DNA from: Branchiostoma floridae | Lineage: Eukaryota; Chordata; Leptocardii; Amphioxiformes; Branchiostomatidae | Reading direction: 5' to 3' | DNA length: 64,000 bases | Assembly: GCF_000003815.2 (NCBI RefSeq) | Contig: NC_049980.1 | Location: 14,240,405-14,304,404 of the forward strand | Shown: positions 1-23,300 of the stretch, piece after piece | Numbering within the stretch: position 1 is the stretch's first letter | Layout of the letters: the number at the start of each line of letters is the position of its first letter | Notes under the pieces: model-generated | Databases searched by the model: none | Seen by the model: the letters and a program-made list of their open reading frames with translations, nothing else | Told to the model about the DNA's origin: nothing | Made by a program: the position numbers and the translations under genes

Positions 1-400
1 TTCCTCACTATACTCAGGTGAAAAATGAGTACCTAGCTTCGGCTAGGGCCGTCCCTCGGATAGGACGTTAAATGGAGGTCCCGTGTATGGGGAGAGTCAC
101 ACCCCATGCACGTTAAAGAACCCCCACACGTGCGATGGTGCGGTGTGAGATGGAACAAACCCTTCTGTCTGGAGTTGGTGATTCACTTCAAATCACCCGG
201 TTGGAGGCCTGGCGAACCTCCATACCGTATCAGCCAGCGAAAGGGTATATCACCCCGTAAGGGGCGGTGTAACCCCGCCGCGTGTAGACATGTGCGAACA
301 TGTGCACATGTGTGTATGGCGGCTTTGAAAAGGTGTTCTTAACACCTGTTTCGCCATACCCTCCAAATGGAGAATCCTAATAAATAAATAAATAGAATGC
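1..400 (+). repeat. SINE-like dispersed repeat with (AATA)n tail
   Basis: The body (about 14-135) recurs in the window at 24895-25018 and, more diverged, at 29230-29330. Shared landmarks are CTCAGGTGAAAA, GAGTACCTAGCTTCGGCTAG and CACGTTAAAGAACCC. The copy ends in an A-rich simple tail, (AATA)n, at about 379-394, as SINEs do. The 29150 copy carries a tRNA-like head, so this family is probably tRNA-derived. The 5' end of this copy lies outside the window. Confidence 0.65.
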
Positions 401-1738
401 CAAAGGAGTTAGCTGGCCGAGGATAGTTTGGTTTGCGACCCAGCTCGTCTAGTATATAATATATTATCTGTCTTTATTTCTCCATTTTCTGTTATTTTCC
501 AGCAACCTGGTAGAGGCTAAGTCTTTAATACGGACCTCATACAGACTTGAATATATACACAAGTGTGAACCCACCCTAAGGCCCCGTTTACACTTGTTCG
601 TATATTCAAGTCAGAAAATTTACCTAAGCCAAAATTGTCAATACGTAACTCATATACGAACTTGAATATAGGCACACATTTTAATGGGGTCTAATATTGC
701 AGCTATAGTCCGCTCATTTATAATCCAAGCAGAATATAACTTTTCCGAGCTTCATTTGACAGAAATTTACCGTCTGATGGTGCAGACAATTCTGCAAGAC
801 TAGTAGGCAACGTCGCCGACCAACACCGTTGCTCACGAATAACAGCCAACTATACTCTGGGGGTAATTCGGGAGGCAATGCCGTGACGGTAGCTCGATGA
901 GACAACAGTGTATAAAGTGTACATTGAAAGTTCAACTGCTTGTAAGATTATTCATAGCGAGCCATGGCAATTATGAACTGTATACATCGTACCGCGGAAG
1001 ACCTGTCAAGAGGTGAGAACGGACTTCCATGGGTGTGGTCACCTTGATGAAATCAACTCAGTTACTCATAAAAGTATCTATAGATATTTCAGCCTCAAGA
1101 AGATACGGTTTTGCATTTGTGCCGAATGTCATTGTGTACAATGTAAAATGAAGCTGCTATGACGCTAATGGCTTTCTAACCCACCCTCATACGATAAAAA
1201 TGAAATCAATCAACGGAACGTCTAAAGTTCGTCTTTGTATTTATTCTGGCACTTTATTAATTACAGTCATATTTACGTTAAACCTAAAGCTCTCTTTGCC
1301 TTGTAAATGTATTTGACGGTGATTTGATTTAAACATTAGTGAATGTGCACCTACCGCCAACCAGTTACCGTGTAATGCAAAAAGAAAGATATAGGAGAAG
1401 ATACAGTATATAGAAAGAACAGCTTTTCCAACGCTCCTTGGAACAGTTCATGTATTTGCCGTTAGGGGGCGTGTCTACTTCATAGACACACATGCTCATG
1501 ATTCTCATGACATCATGACATTTTTAAATAAGTTGATTACATTGCATGGTTAGAGTTAGAGTAAATAGGCACTAAATATCTAATGAAAAATGATATGTTA
1601 CAGAGATACAATCAGGATCAATTGAAATTTTCTCGGTAACATTCCTGGGTAAAATCGCTAACTCGGAAGTTTGACTTTCATGACGTTTTGTTACATCATA
1701 TTACGTTACTTCAGTGTGAAACATTGACATCGTCCACT
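401..1738. other. Intergenic, no gene recognised
   Basis: No open frame here resembles a known protein and no RNA gene was recognised. A short imperfect inverted pair (CCTCATACAGACTTGAATATA near 535 and CGTATATTCAAGTCAGA near 599) suggests a small palindromic repeat remnant. The stretch includes whatever 3' UTR the adjacent minus-strand acetyltransferase has. Confidence 0.5.
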
Positions 1739-2251
1739 CTAAGATGATACCTGTTTCTCCATGTTCTGTAACGTGCGGAACAAAAATGTCCCCGCACACA
1801 CACACTCAATAGGCTCCCCTATAGCTGTGTATCCAAGCTTCTCAAAGAAGTGCACTGCCTTCGCAGCACTCTGAACTCTGATTGGTCGAGGAAGGGACGA
1901 GGTCATCACTCTTTGTACGTGTTCTGTCATATGACGTCCATAACCCATCTGCTGAAAGTCCCTCTTCACAAAGAGAAATGTAAGCATATGATAATGTCTT
2001 GAACGGAAGTTGGAGCTGGGGTGAGTATCCTCCGGTAAGGCTGGCAAGACACTAGCCACTGCAATAGGCTGCTTGGTGTGTGGTCGCTCGTGTGGATGTG
2101 TGTGCTGGTATCCAAAGAAGATGCGGTTGTCTTCACCTGGAGAGAAGTTCTCGCCACACGTGTCCCTTGAGACTTGAACGAAAGTCCGCCTGTTCCTGTT
2201 ATTCCTCTCAACTTCCCTGATAATGAGCTGAGGCACATTTGATGCCTGCAT
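1739..2251 (-). CDS. GNAT-family N-acetyltransferase (single exon)
   Basis: A 170-residue intronless frame starting at an ATG. The family transfers an acetyl group from acetyl-CoA to an amine. The diagnostic acetyl-CoA pyrophosphate-binding motif Q-x-x-G-x-G is visible at residues 100-105 (QQMGYG) after a hydrophobic strand (HMLTFLFVKRD, 88-98). The second half of the fold ends in the typical SAAKAVHFFEKLGY stretch (128-141), followed by a final beta strand. The length is normal for a single GNAT domain. The substrate cannot be told from sequence. The basic N-terminus (VERNNRNRR, 14-22) is not a signal peptide. No splice sites are needed, so this may be a retrocopy or simply a one-exon gene. 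Confidence 0.75.
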   Translation of the reverse strand: MQASNVPQLIIREVERNNRNRRTFVQVSRDTCGENFSPGEDNRIFFGYQHTHPHERPHTKQPIAVASVLPALPEDTHPSSNFRSRHYHMLTFLFVKRDFQQMGYGRHMTEHVQRVMTSSLPRPIRVQSAAKAVHFFEKLGYTAIGEPIECVCAGTFLFRTLQNMEKQVSS

Positions 2252-4212
2252 GGTCAGAATTAGGTCACTTTTTTCCAGACACAGCCTTTATGTGAGAGGA
2301 GGGTATTTGAAGCCACAACCTACAGAAGTACACACAAAAAATAAGCCTAAAACATTCAACCATCACTTTCTTGATTACCATATCAAAATGTTCTTAAAAG
2401 GATAAGTGTCAGACAGGAAGTGGATACAGACCTAAAGCTATTCATCTTGGATTATTCAGATTAGAAAGGAAGGCTTAACTGTTAACCTGCTTGTAGAAAT
2501 ATGATATTAATATGAGATGCTGATTGAAGATTGGATGGTCTTCCTGCAGTCTGCCAAGCTTCAACCACCTCCAGACCACGGTTGGGAGTCATCAATCAGC
2601 AAGGTGAACTGAAGTTGGGATTTGGTAAGAGAAGTTTGCTACTTTATAAAATTGTCTATTAAACTATAGATTTTTTTAAAATCCAAATTTGGAAAGTCAT
2701 ATTTTGCTTGGGTGTGATCAGAAGTCATTAGAGCTAACTGTAGAATAAAATGGACTCCAGGCTACTCCAACACTGACCTCGGTTAGGAACGAAGTACAAA
2801 AATGTAATTCAAATGAATGCAAATGTGGGGAGTGCAAAATAAGCAATGTCTACGCACTACTCTCTCTAAACGCCAACCAAAGACACTATGGAGCCAAACC
2901 AATCATCTGAGGTCATGGGGACTGACACCCCAGTTTCTTTCATTTCTCAAAACCAGATTGGACAAGTCTATCAACTGTTCTGGGCTGAAGCAGAAAAAAA
3001 AAGTTTGTACAGAAATTAAAATATCAATAGAGTTTCAGTTTTTACAACATCTCAGATTCTATTGCTTCTTCTTGAAGAAATACTTTTTTTTTTCAGAAGC
3101 AACATGCCAAATATTCTCTTGGAATTAAACCGATTACCGATTACAGGCTCATACCGTACCTGACTGTGTTACGCAAAGGTGCCTTGGGGTTCACCCCACC
3201 CCAGTGGCGTTGCCAAAAAAATACAAGTTCAACTCGGCGATCCTCGGGTGCTACAAATTATGTAAGGAGACATGTCACCAGGTAAAATAGCGTTAAATGT
3301 AACAACGTTAGGGGCAAATAACGTTACTGTTCATTTGGACCGATCCTGACAATCCATCACAATTAATTAGCAGCTAAACCAATAATAGCATGGCAATTAC
3401 CGGTTCGACCAATCAAGGAGGTGATATAACCTCCGTGGACCAATAAGAGTCGCCCAATGAAAATGATGCCGTAACTATTAGTGAGACCAAGGTTTTTTTT
3501 AACCTCATTGGTGAGACCGGTATAAAAGCATGCCCGTCAAATATTTCGTTTCAATGTAATTTGCATCCCCATGTTTAGACGGAGTGGATCAAATGTCATG
3601 TTGAAGTATCATTGATTTAAACGAGATTTTAAAAGAATTGGTAAATATTGCAACCCAGTATCCCCGTTATCCAATTGTTAGAAACTCTTCCCTATGTTTG
3701 GAATGGTTTGAAACATAAAAACTTACCACAGAACTCACATTTGCCTAAATGGTGTTACTTTTCACGGGATGGCCAAGTTGATAGATCTTGGTGGAATCAT
3801 CTTCCGAATCAACAGGAAGTCACTACACGGAAAGTACCGAAGACTGCCGATGGTTGCCGAAGTAAGTTGCTATGGAGACAAAACATTTGCTCGGGACGTT
3901 ATTTCCGTTTCCCATCAGGCTTTGTGTCCTGATAGCTGAGCACGGGTCAGCGGAAATATTCCTCCGCGCCTGTTTAAAAAGTAGCCAGACGACGAAAAAA
4001 TGCTCATCCTAGAATCAAAAAGAAGTAAAATGTCATTCAATGTACTTATATATATTATGAATTTGCTATAGGGAACGCAAAATGTCCAGTTTCGATACGT
4101 TTGGGAGAGAATTATTTTCCCTCTCGCACGGATAATAGGTGTGGTTAGGGCATATTAGAACACGGAAGCGGAATTTCTGAGCTGCTGGATTTCATTGACA
4201 AAATCTGACAAG
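2252..4212. other. Intergenic: between acetyltransferase and MAPK15
   Basis: These two genes are divergently oriented, so this 2 kb stretch should hold both promoters. No clear TATA box or coding sequence was recognised. Repeated motif GGTGAGACC/AGTGAGACCAAGG near 3480-3520 and the sequence GGTATAAAAGCATG at 3520-3533 are the only core-promoter-like signals, and the latter is about 690 bases from the MAPK15 ATG. Confidence 0.45.
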
Positions 4213-14492
<10,280 letters not shown>

Positions 14493-16190
14493 AACATTTA
14501 TGATTTATAGCCATGAACTCTTTTATTCCCTATGTTGAGTGTACAGTGTACAAACTGTAAAATCATTTTTTTTTGGGGGGGGGAGACAGTTATAGTAGCT
14601 ACCATCACATGTGTGGGAGTGGAATATCAATATTTGAATGAAAGCCAGGTACTATTAACTTGTTCATATTTTTATCAAGCCTTAATGAAGAAGTATGTAC
14701 ATTCTTCTATATTGTGAAACATAACTATTCACTTGTCTCTACAAGGTATATTGGTCCAACATGAGTCATTTGAATGTTTGATTTTTCTGTCCTCAGTGTA
14801 TTTATCAGTGTTACAAGTCTTTCTTTTCTCACAAGTCTTTCTTTTTAACTTGTCTTCTTAAGTGATTGTGTCTAAGATGAATTAAGTCTTGCTGCTATGT
14901 TAAGTGTTGTACTAGTATAATGTAAAAACTTTTAAACATTGTATCCCAGCAAGGCCAAGTGGTCATACCTGTATATACAAGAGATTTGTGGTGGAAATTC
15001 ATTCTCTATCTTATGGTACTGCAACTGAATCACTGTTTGGTTACTTAATGATAGGCAGATAGTGGATGATAGTTCCATTTCAGATGTTGTATAAGCTATT
15101 CATATACATATAACACATCCTTATCCAATGGTTGTTTAGTTGAAGTTTCAAATGCTGTGAAATATTCGTAATAAGCTTTGTGATTGGTGAGTAATTCCCA
15201 CCAATCACAGCATAGTCACATTGAGTGACAGGTGGATTTCACAATCGGTGTTTGCAAGGTATCAGAAGCTGCTGACAATCACTTTATATCTCGTGGAAGC
15301 AATAACTGCAGGGGTCAGATTCGGTAATCTTGGGTTGTATACGATATGTCATTCCAGAAAAAGTCTCAAATAATGAGTAGTGATCTGTATATATTGTGAA
15401 GTATGTTGCTTGTAGGTTAACTTTCTGTTGTGATACTCTACCTGAACTATGTATGAGTGTTTCGCTGCATAGTCAGTTATATATGCTTGTTTTCTGCCTT
15501 GTATTTTATTCCCTCCTCTACAAGATGATCTTTTTATTGTATGTGAAAATACAACAGCTGCCAATGAACTAGGAGGGGAAAGCTGTTGCGACATTGCTCC
15601 TTCTCACGTATCAAATCCCTACTGCCCCTTTCCACCAGAGTCTGTGATCACTCAGTGACTTCTCTGCAACCAAACAGTTGACAGATCACTGCAAGAAAAT
15701 TATAGATAAGGATGAATCTTTTTACATTTTGTATGTTTTGTTGCCCTTACAAGTGCATCTTGCATCACATTTCAGTTATAAGTTCTAGTATCACACAAGT
15801 CCAATTTTGGTCACTGAAGTCACTCGCTGTTTAGTGGAAAGGGGGTATCAGCTGAAAAAGAGGTTAGAATATCAGTTAAATGTATTCTTACCTATTGATG
15901 TTTTTAGAGTCGGTGCAAATTGATCTTGTCAGCTATGGTAAGAACTTTTCAAGTACATGTACTTGGCACTAAGTGAATGCCTGTCAAACCTATGAAGTTG
16001 TTTTGGTTGCCATTTTCTCACAGTATTGTATAATGTAAGAAAAAAGCTTGTTTTCTTTGGCTTAATTCCAATGTATATGTATTGTGGCATGCCATATGAC
16101 ATCTTTTATATAAGAAATTATTTCAAGGTACTAGCTAGGTAGGTAGTTGTTGATTTTTCTTCATGTAACATAGCCTTTTAACTTGACGTG

Positions 16191-16196
16191 AATAAA
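16191..16196 (+). terminator. Candidate polyadenylation signal for MAPK15
   Basis: A canonical AATAAA about 1.7 kb after the stop codon, in an AT-rich context. It is the nearest canonical signal I noticed on this strand. Variant signals closer to the stop are possible. Confidence 0.3.
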
Positions 16197-16376
16197 GAGA
16201 TTTTCAAAGGAGTTTACAGGTGTATGAAAGGTAATACATAATGTATTAGTGTTGTTTGAATGTGTATTCACTTTCTAATTCATGCTGACTTTTGCAAGTA
16301 ACGTTTACAAGCAATGCAAGGACACATCTTTTTTGTCAACATAAAAGATACTGCTCTTCGTTTAAAGTCTCGGGGG

Positions 16377-16538
16377 TTATTTCTCAACAATGATTAGGAG
16401 CACCGTGCTGTAAAGAAAGAACAGTGTCAGCTTGAGCAGAAGAAGTGCTGTGAACTCGTGAAATTTCTTGAAGGGAACATAAAGTATCTCGTGTGACGGT
16501 GTGTACAGTAACTGAAACTCAGGACGTGCAGAATCCAT
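16377..16538 (-). CDS. Possible small membrane microprotein
   Basis: A 53-residue frame from an ATG, with a polar N-terminal half (DSARPEFQLLYTPSHEILY) and one strongly hydrophobic segment near the C-terminus (about residues 29-50, ALLLLKLTLFFLYSTVLLII) followed by VEK. This is the shape of a tail-anchored small integral membrane protein. I do not recognise a family. The frame remains open 33 bases upstream of the ATG with a splice-acceptor-like CCAAG, so it could instead be a terminal exon. It could also be chance. Confidence 0.25.
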   Translation of the reverse strand: MDSARPEFQLLYTPSHEILYVPFKKFHEFTALLLLKLTLFFLYSTVLLIIVEK

Positions 16539-16896
16539 AGCCTTGGCATATATGTTTACACACACACTCACTTAATGGTTAATGTGGGTACTACCCCGTG
16601 CTAGGGACAACAACTGATTGTATGATGACAAAGCTGACCTGTCAATATTGACGAAACGGCTGTAGACTTTGTAACGCAAACATCGGAACACTGGTGATGT
16701 TTATCCTCTCCCTTACTGTATGATTCTGTAGATGTTGTACCAGACGACTCCATTTGCAAACAAATTCTATATCATCGACAAGACCTTTTCCCCTGAAAAA
16801 TTTAGCACAGTAAATAACAGGACCTACACCTACTTAATTTCTTTTTCAAATACATCCGTATATATATTTTCTTGTGAACCAATGATGCCTAATATT

Positions 16897-16913
16897 GGGG
16901 GGGGGGGGGGGGG
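16897..16913. repeat. Poly-G run (17 G)
   Basis: Seventeen consecutive G on the plus strand. It can form a quadruplex and is prone to length variation and sequencing error. Confidence 0.9.
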
Positions 16914-17390
16914 CTTACCTCATGTTTAGTGGTGTAGACCTTCAATAGAATATGCAAATGTTCATTTAGGGTTATTACATTAAGTGAAGCAGATTTGAAT
17001 GCAAACGGTTGGTCGATGTCGCTATCAATTATACAGCCTTAGTCAGATACAAGTGATGTTTCATGCAACACCGTTGTAAGGACAACAGACTAACGAACAT
17101 CTAAGCCTTTCACGGCCATTGTCAATCTAAATGACGCCTGATGCCTAACAGCGCTCCTTAGTCTCTACCAGACTGACTACGTTGCCTATCATTTTCCAGG
17201 GAAGTTTTGCGACCAGAGGAGTTAGTCGGCCGGGAAACATGAATCTAAGCGACGACTGACTCACCTGGCCAATTTTTTAACGAATTCCACGATCCCTGCA
17301 AACCCATAGGAAGGCCTGTTGGAGGCTACCTAGTCCATGTGCACTACCGCCGTGAGTACGTCACTACCTGTAAGTTTTAACTTTTAAGCA

Positions 17391-20300
17391 ATGGCGCAAA
17401 GCATGCAGATCAAGGGACGGGTCATCATCTACACCGTACACGGCTGTCCGAGCTGCGTGGCAGCGAAGAACAGACTGGCTCGCCTCGGTGTCCCTTATGT
17501 GGAGGTCAATCTGGACGACTACGAGTCACAGGAGCGGCAAACTCTCGTGAACAGGACGGGGAAGCGCAGTATGCCACAGATCTTTTTCAACGGTATATTC
17601 GTGGGCGGATACGACGATCTGGCGACACTGGTAAGACCGTAAGAGTCTAGATTTCAGTTGCACCTACATGCTCGTATATGTAGGTGTTTGATCATCCAAC
17701 ATCCTTTCCACCAAACCGTTGAGCGATCTAAAAGACCAAACATTTTACAGATCGCTCAACAGATTTTCAGACAACGTATCATTTTGTGTTTTGTTGTCTT
17801 TTGCATCATACTTTCAGATACAAAATGTAGTGCATCATATTCAAATCATAACACAAGGGTCACACAAATCTAATTTTGGTCGCTCCGCGGTCGCTCAGTG
17901 AACGTTGACAAGGCTAAGGGAAATGGGGTCTGAGGAACTGTACATAAGAGTTCCCGTGGACCAGCATAGTCTGCAATTTCGTTACAAACTGCTTGTTAGA
18001 TTAACGGACGTTGAAATGTCAGACCGGATGAGTGAAGTTTTATCAGTGTCCACACACTTCTGGCATTCTACATAGCGAATGCGGATGATTTTCAGATGTT
18101 TGCCAAGTTCGAAACATGCCAACGTTGTCATACATTGCACATGGCTAATGAGACCACTTCACTAGACAAGGATATCCTAGATATGTATCCTTCATCTAGA
18201 CTGGTACACATATAATATTACTTGTTAGATTCTCAAAATGATCATATGGCATATGAAAAGAGGTTAAAGTATCATGCATGAAACACCATTGAATAAAGAC
18301 CTGCTCTACATTTTTGAAAATTGGTGTAATAAAATGAAGTGTCAATAAGATGTCTAAAAATACTGGTATATGTGGAATATTCTGTTAGACGTTTATGTAC
18401 AAAATCAATCAGGACGAAGAAAGTCAAAGAAGTGTCAGTAAATGCGTTCTAATTGATACGTATTATTACGCAGCAGCTAGGTTAAACCTTTAATCAAGCT
18501 TTACAACCGAGGCTGCACAAAACATTAGATCTTGCCAAGTGTTTACTATCAAACACCGCCACTTGTGCACACATACATTATTCTCATGGGCAAATGCATT
18601 TTAGCCAGTCCATGACGACGATTTCCGTAAGTTTTATGATGTTGAAAATAAGCACTCAATTTAGTTGGAAAGTGCGATACCAGGCTATTATCTCCTTTAA
18701 AATAGAACCTGCAAACTTTTTTCGCGAGCGCTACACCTGTCCCGCGCGCCACAGACAGGTGGTCAATAGGTCAATCGATTTGATTTTGGAGGATAACCAA
18801 TCAGAGGAGTTATGCAAATGAGCACATATGCTATTGAGGACAGCGGTATAATTGGAGATATTATCACAAAAGGCGCGCAGTTTGACTTGGGGAGGAAAAG
18901 CAACAGGTGGTTGGGAGAAACAGGTGGAAAGTTGGGTAGAAATGGGGAAAGTGGGAAGGAAATGAAGTGGTTGAGATATGAAAGGATAGTACTAGTAGTA
19001 TCTTTACAATAAACAACCCTCCCATCCTCTTTCTTAGGCTCGGGGAAAGTATTCGTCTCACTCTCTGGTCAGGGATGGGGATTTTCCGCACTCCTTATCC
19101 CTCCATCACCTGGCTGGGGCGCAGGGGATGGGTGTGGGGGTGTGAATATTCCACTGTTCATCTCCTTAGTGGCTATATATAATATTGAAATAATCACATG
19201 TATTTTGAATAGAAAAATGATGAGCTACAAGCGCTGGTTGACGAAGTTATCCACTACGATGCTCCACCTACCGCTCCAGTCGTGCCTTGCATTGGTGCTA
19301 TTACCATGGGTATGTAACAATTCATGACGTTCATCGTTTTATCTTCTTACAAAGGCTTTTCAGTTGACGTCATCTGCGCCATGTTGGATTGCTGTGTGCG
19401 TCTTTAAGACGCAAGAAGATGTTACTGCTTGATCCAATTACCCGCCTATATCACATACGTTCGCTGAGGGATTCAAATTATAATCATTTTGACGTCAAAG
19501 AAAATCCTGTATGTCAATAACATTACCTTCCCTTAGACGGCAATGTTTTGAGTAGCGTTTGTAGATGGATTGATGCGAAATTGTGGCTAGCGCTAGGTCT
19601 TTTAATGAAAAATGATGAAAAGGTGGCGGCTTTACTTAGTACAGCAACAGAACCTCTGCGTTCTGGGCATGCTGTGGTCACCATTTAGTGTTGCAGATAG
19701 CTGTTGTGGTCAGGAAAAAGTGTCAAAAGTTTGTGCCCTCTTACATCTTCCTTGAAACTGCAGGGGCGTTTTAATTGTTGACTTTGAAACAATGTGAAGG
19801 GGGTGAATTTTCATGATTTTTTACCTGTAGGTAACGTTGTTTAACATCATGATAGAGACACTATGTAAATCATACAAAATAGGTATTTATCTGCACAATT
19901 GAAAATCTATACTTTAGTTGTGTTGAAGGGCATGAGTTTCAATCTCATAACGTATATAACTCGATTTGAGAGCAATATAGGATTTCGGACTCATAAATAC
20001 ACATTCCATCCTTAGGTTCGTCATTAACAGAACATCGTGACCGTGACCAGTACGCCCCAGTGGTGGAAGACTTGGCGAGGAGCGGATTGATACAGACACA
20101 CCGACGCGGCATCATGCTATACAGGAAGACTTTCGTGGCGGAGGAATTTGTTCAGTGGTTGTCCCTGAATGAGAAATATTCTTACGGTAAGGTGCTGAAA
20201 CAATCTGGCGCATAACGTAGCTTGTTATCCTTTCGAACCACAGAGTTTCTACAACTATGGTAAATCAAAATCTAATAGGTGTATCCTGTGGTTTTTGTCC

Positions 20301-23300
20301 CATTTTTGCGATGTATGTTAGATTTGTCCTACAACATTCGTTTTCAGACAAAAATAGAATATATGATTATACGTATTTCTTTTATATCCTGTGAACTCTT
20401 TGACGCAAATTACGGTAGGGGCATCCTGTAAAGGTTAGGTGAGACAGGTAGTTCAGTGTAATAGAACCAGCTGTTGCTGAGCCACATGCCGGTGTTCTAT
20501 GGCCTGCGAACTTCGTCGAAGGGCGGTTATACCGGCTTTACAAATACAGGTACAGATACAGATCAGATTCTAACTGCTATACAAATGCCATCGTAAATGT
20601 TGACTTTGCAAAAATAATGTGTACAACGTTTGTATGTTTAATAAAGATCACCAGGAGGCCAGAGCTGTTGGAGAGGAGTTACTGCGCCGTAAGTTTATCC
20701 GCCGTTTGACCCCAGAGGGCGACCATCATCAGTTCAGGGCGGACGCCATGTTGTATAGACTTTTGGATGATGAGGAATGGGAGGCTCTGAATGCCGGCCC
20801 AGTATCACTCAACATCACACGAGAAGGTACGGCACGGTTTCTCATAAGGTGCTGAACAAAGAAGTTAAGTATGACAATAACTGTGGCAGAACACCGATCG
20901 TCATTAAAAATTCGGGTGACTCAAACTGTTTTAGTTGAAGAACCGTTTTTATTTCTTTGAAATATATCTTACCAACTCTGATTAACTTTCATGTATGTAA
21001 TACCTGTAATGAAATTCGGTGAATCAGCAATAGTATGGTATACGTACTGATTCCATTGAGCAAATTGAATAAGTATAAATAAGCATTATTTGAGCTATGT
21101 ATGTCTATTTCGTGTGAACCAATGCAACATATGATACGACTACCAAATACCAAACTTGTACATGAACACTACCACCATACCTATGTATATATTGAATTTT
21201 TACAAATGGTAAGTAGTACATACGTATTCTTTGCAATATGTAATATCATAAGATGTGCTAACGCAATCATTCCGCAATGTTGATTCCACAGCTGTTGAGC
21301 TTTCTAAAGCGTTGCAAGTTCTGATGAAGAAAATCTACGCCCAGTACATATCGTCTGGCGGAAAGGTAAGGGAGTACCCATAATTCATATGTTTCTTTTA
21401 GCCAGCACCATGTGTAATTTAATCTTTGCTTTCTGTAAGGTCGAAGTCTAGGTATTGTACATGTACTGTGTTGTGACGGATCTTGACAAGGCTAGTGTGT
21501 TTTCCAGACTGTAGACTACCTTGGGATCGCGCGAGATCCAAACTTCAAAATCGTTGAGAGTGTGGCATACGAACTGCAGAGGGCTCGACTGGAAACGTTA
21601 AGCAAAGAAGAGACGACGGCATTCTTCATTAATATCTACAACTGCATTGTTATCCACTGGAATGTTAGGATGGGAAGCCCGGGTGGACTTTTATCTAGGG
21701 GAAAGGTACGTTGTACCCTGTTTACCCGTTATGCTGTTTTGCTGTTGTTGTTGTTTGGTATTGTTTTTGTCGACAACCGCAACAAATCCATAAACAAATT
21801 GGTATAGGTGATGAATTGTGTAATTTGACTAAAAGAAGACTGTTTAGCCTGGGTGCCATTCTATTTACAAGGCAGCGAGTATGGGAGCTCCGCTAGAATA
21901 TAGGTCTGGATGATACTCGGGGTAGGCGAAGTTGCTACTTACTAGAAAAGTTCTATTATAGATTACTTTCTCTGGATATATCTCGCTAGTACCTAATACT
22001 TACTGATTTGATTATGAAGTTTGTTGTATATCCGTACATATGTAAGAATACGACATATATTGAATAACAAGAGTACGTGTAACGTTAACGTTACTGGTTT
22101 AAGCAAAGACAGAAAGACAACTGTCCATTGGCCGCTCGTTAGAATATCAGTTTGTGGAAACGGGAGTTACTTACCTTCACACCCATGGAAAACAAAGGCA
22201 CATAATCATTCTGAGTAGAATATGCAGCACCAAAATGACGTTAGAGTATTTTGCTGGACGCAAACTAGAGTGTAGCCAAGCAACACCTTTTGCGTAAAAT
22301 GGACGGTTGCACAAACGTGTTCCAGAACATCGCACCGATCCTTAGAACGGCCCATTGTCGTTCTCAAGGAAACACCGAACGCTAAAAGAGAACACAACAA
22401 AACCGGTTGTGCCCGATCGAGACGATTCGAATAGACGGCAAGCTAGAAAGCATGGCCAAAACGTGCGGAAAGAGGAAGCGACTTGATCGCGGAGACAATC
22501 AAGTCCACTCAAAAGTTCGGAAAGTCGTGGACAGTTTGATTGACGCCAAGAAAACCACCGAGACGGCCGGTCAGGAGACGAAGAAGGCCTTCGTAGCGAA
22601 ACCTGACCCTCTCAAGGTGACCTTTGCGCAAAAGAAGACGTCTCCGAGCGGTTTTGGTAGCGCGTCCAGTCTTCTGCTTGATGGCGCGGTTGTCCTGTCA
22701 CCCCGAGACCAGCGGTGGTTCCAGATCAGGGGCTGGTGGGACCTGCGGCTTGACGCTGTCACGCCGGGATTGTTTATCAGCAACAGGTACCTTGATCGAC
22801 TTTAAAGTTTAAGAAATCAACCGTCAATTTTCAAACACCCTTCTATGTGTTAGGCTGTCCGCGTCTTTTAGGTTTGCAGTTCTTTCACTGGTCTTTTGAC
22901 AACGTTTCTTTACAGAGATTTACACGGATGTTTTCTTGTCTTGTAAGAAGACATGGCAAAGGTTCTGTCTGATGAAGAGCAATGTTAAATACTGAAACAT
23001 TCTGTCGTTAGGTCGTCCGTCGAAACCAAGAAGCGTTGTTGCACCCAATGAATGTTTTTTTTTTTTTTCATTTCTTAAGAGGGATGGACAAAGGTTTTGA
23101 ACGAGCAATATCTGACAATTAATTTTGTTGCTAGGTCGTCTGCTGAAGATCCATTGTTGCTGGAATATCACGGCATCACGCAGATCATTAACATGGCGGT
23201 ACAGGAGACCGACTGTCCCGTGAGGGGCGTCCGCTATCTGCACTTCCCCATAGAGGACTTCGTCACGGAAGATATAACCGGGTAATTTTTTTAAGACGGC

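Larger units (their letters stand above)
14493..17390. other. MAPK15 3' flank and upstream region of the Grx-DEP gene
   Basis: Probably includes the MAPK15 3' UTR; the first AATAAA I see is at 16191-16196. Contains an inverted pair near 15180-15215 (GTGATTGGTGAGTAATTCCCACCAATCAC), a G17 run at 16897-16913, and a partial match (TAGTCTCTACCAGACTGACTA near 17160) to the MITE terminus at 44216. One small minus-strand frame is listed separately. Confidence 0.5.

Noticed and set aside
106-342. 78-codon frame at the window start
   Set aside because: It falls entirely within the SINE-like repeat.
4195-4212. Earlier MAPK15 start at 4195
   Set aside because: That codon is TTG; the first ATG in frame is at 4213 and gives a normal N-terminus.
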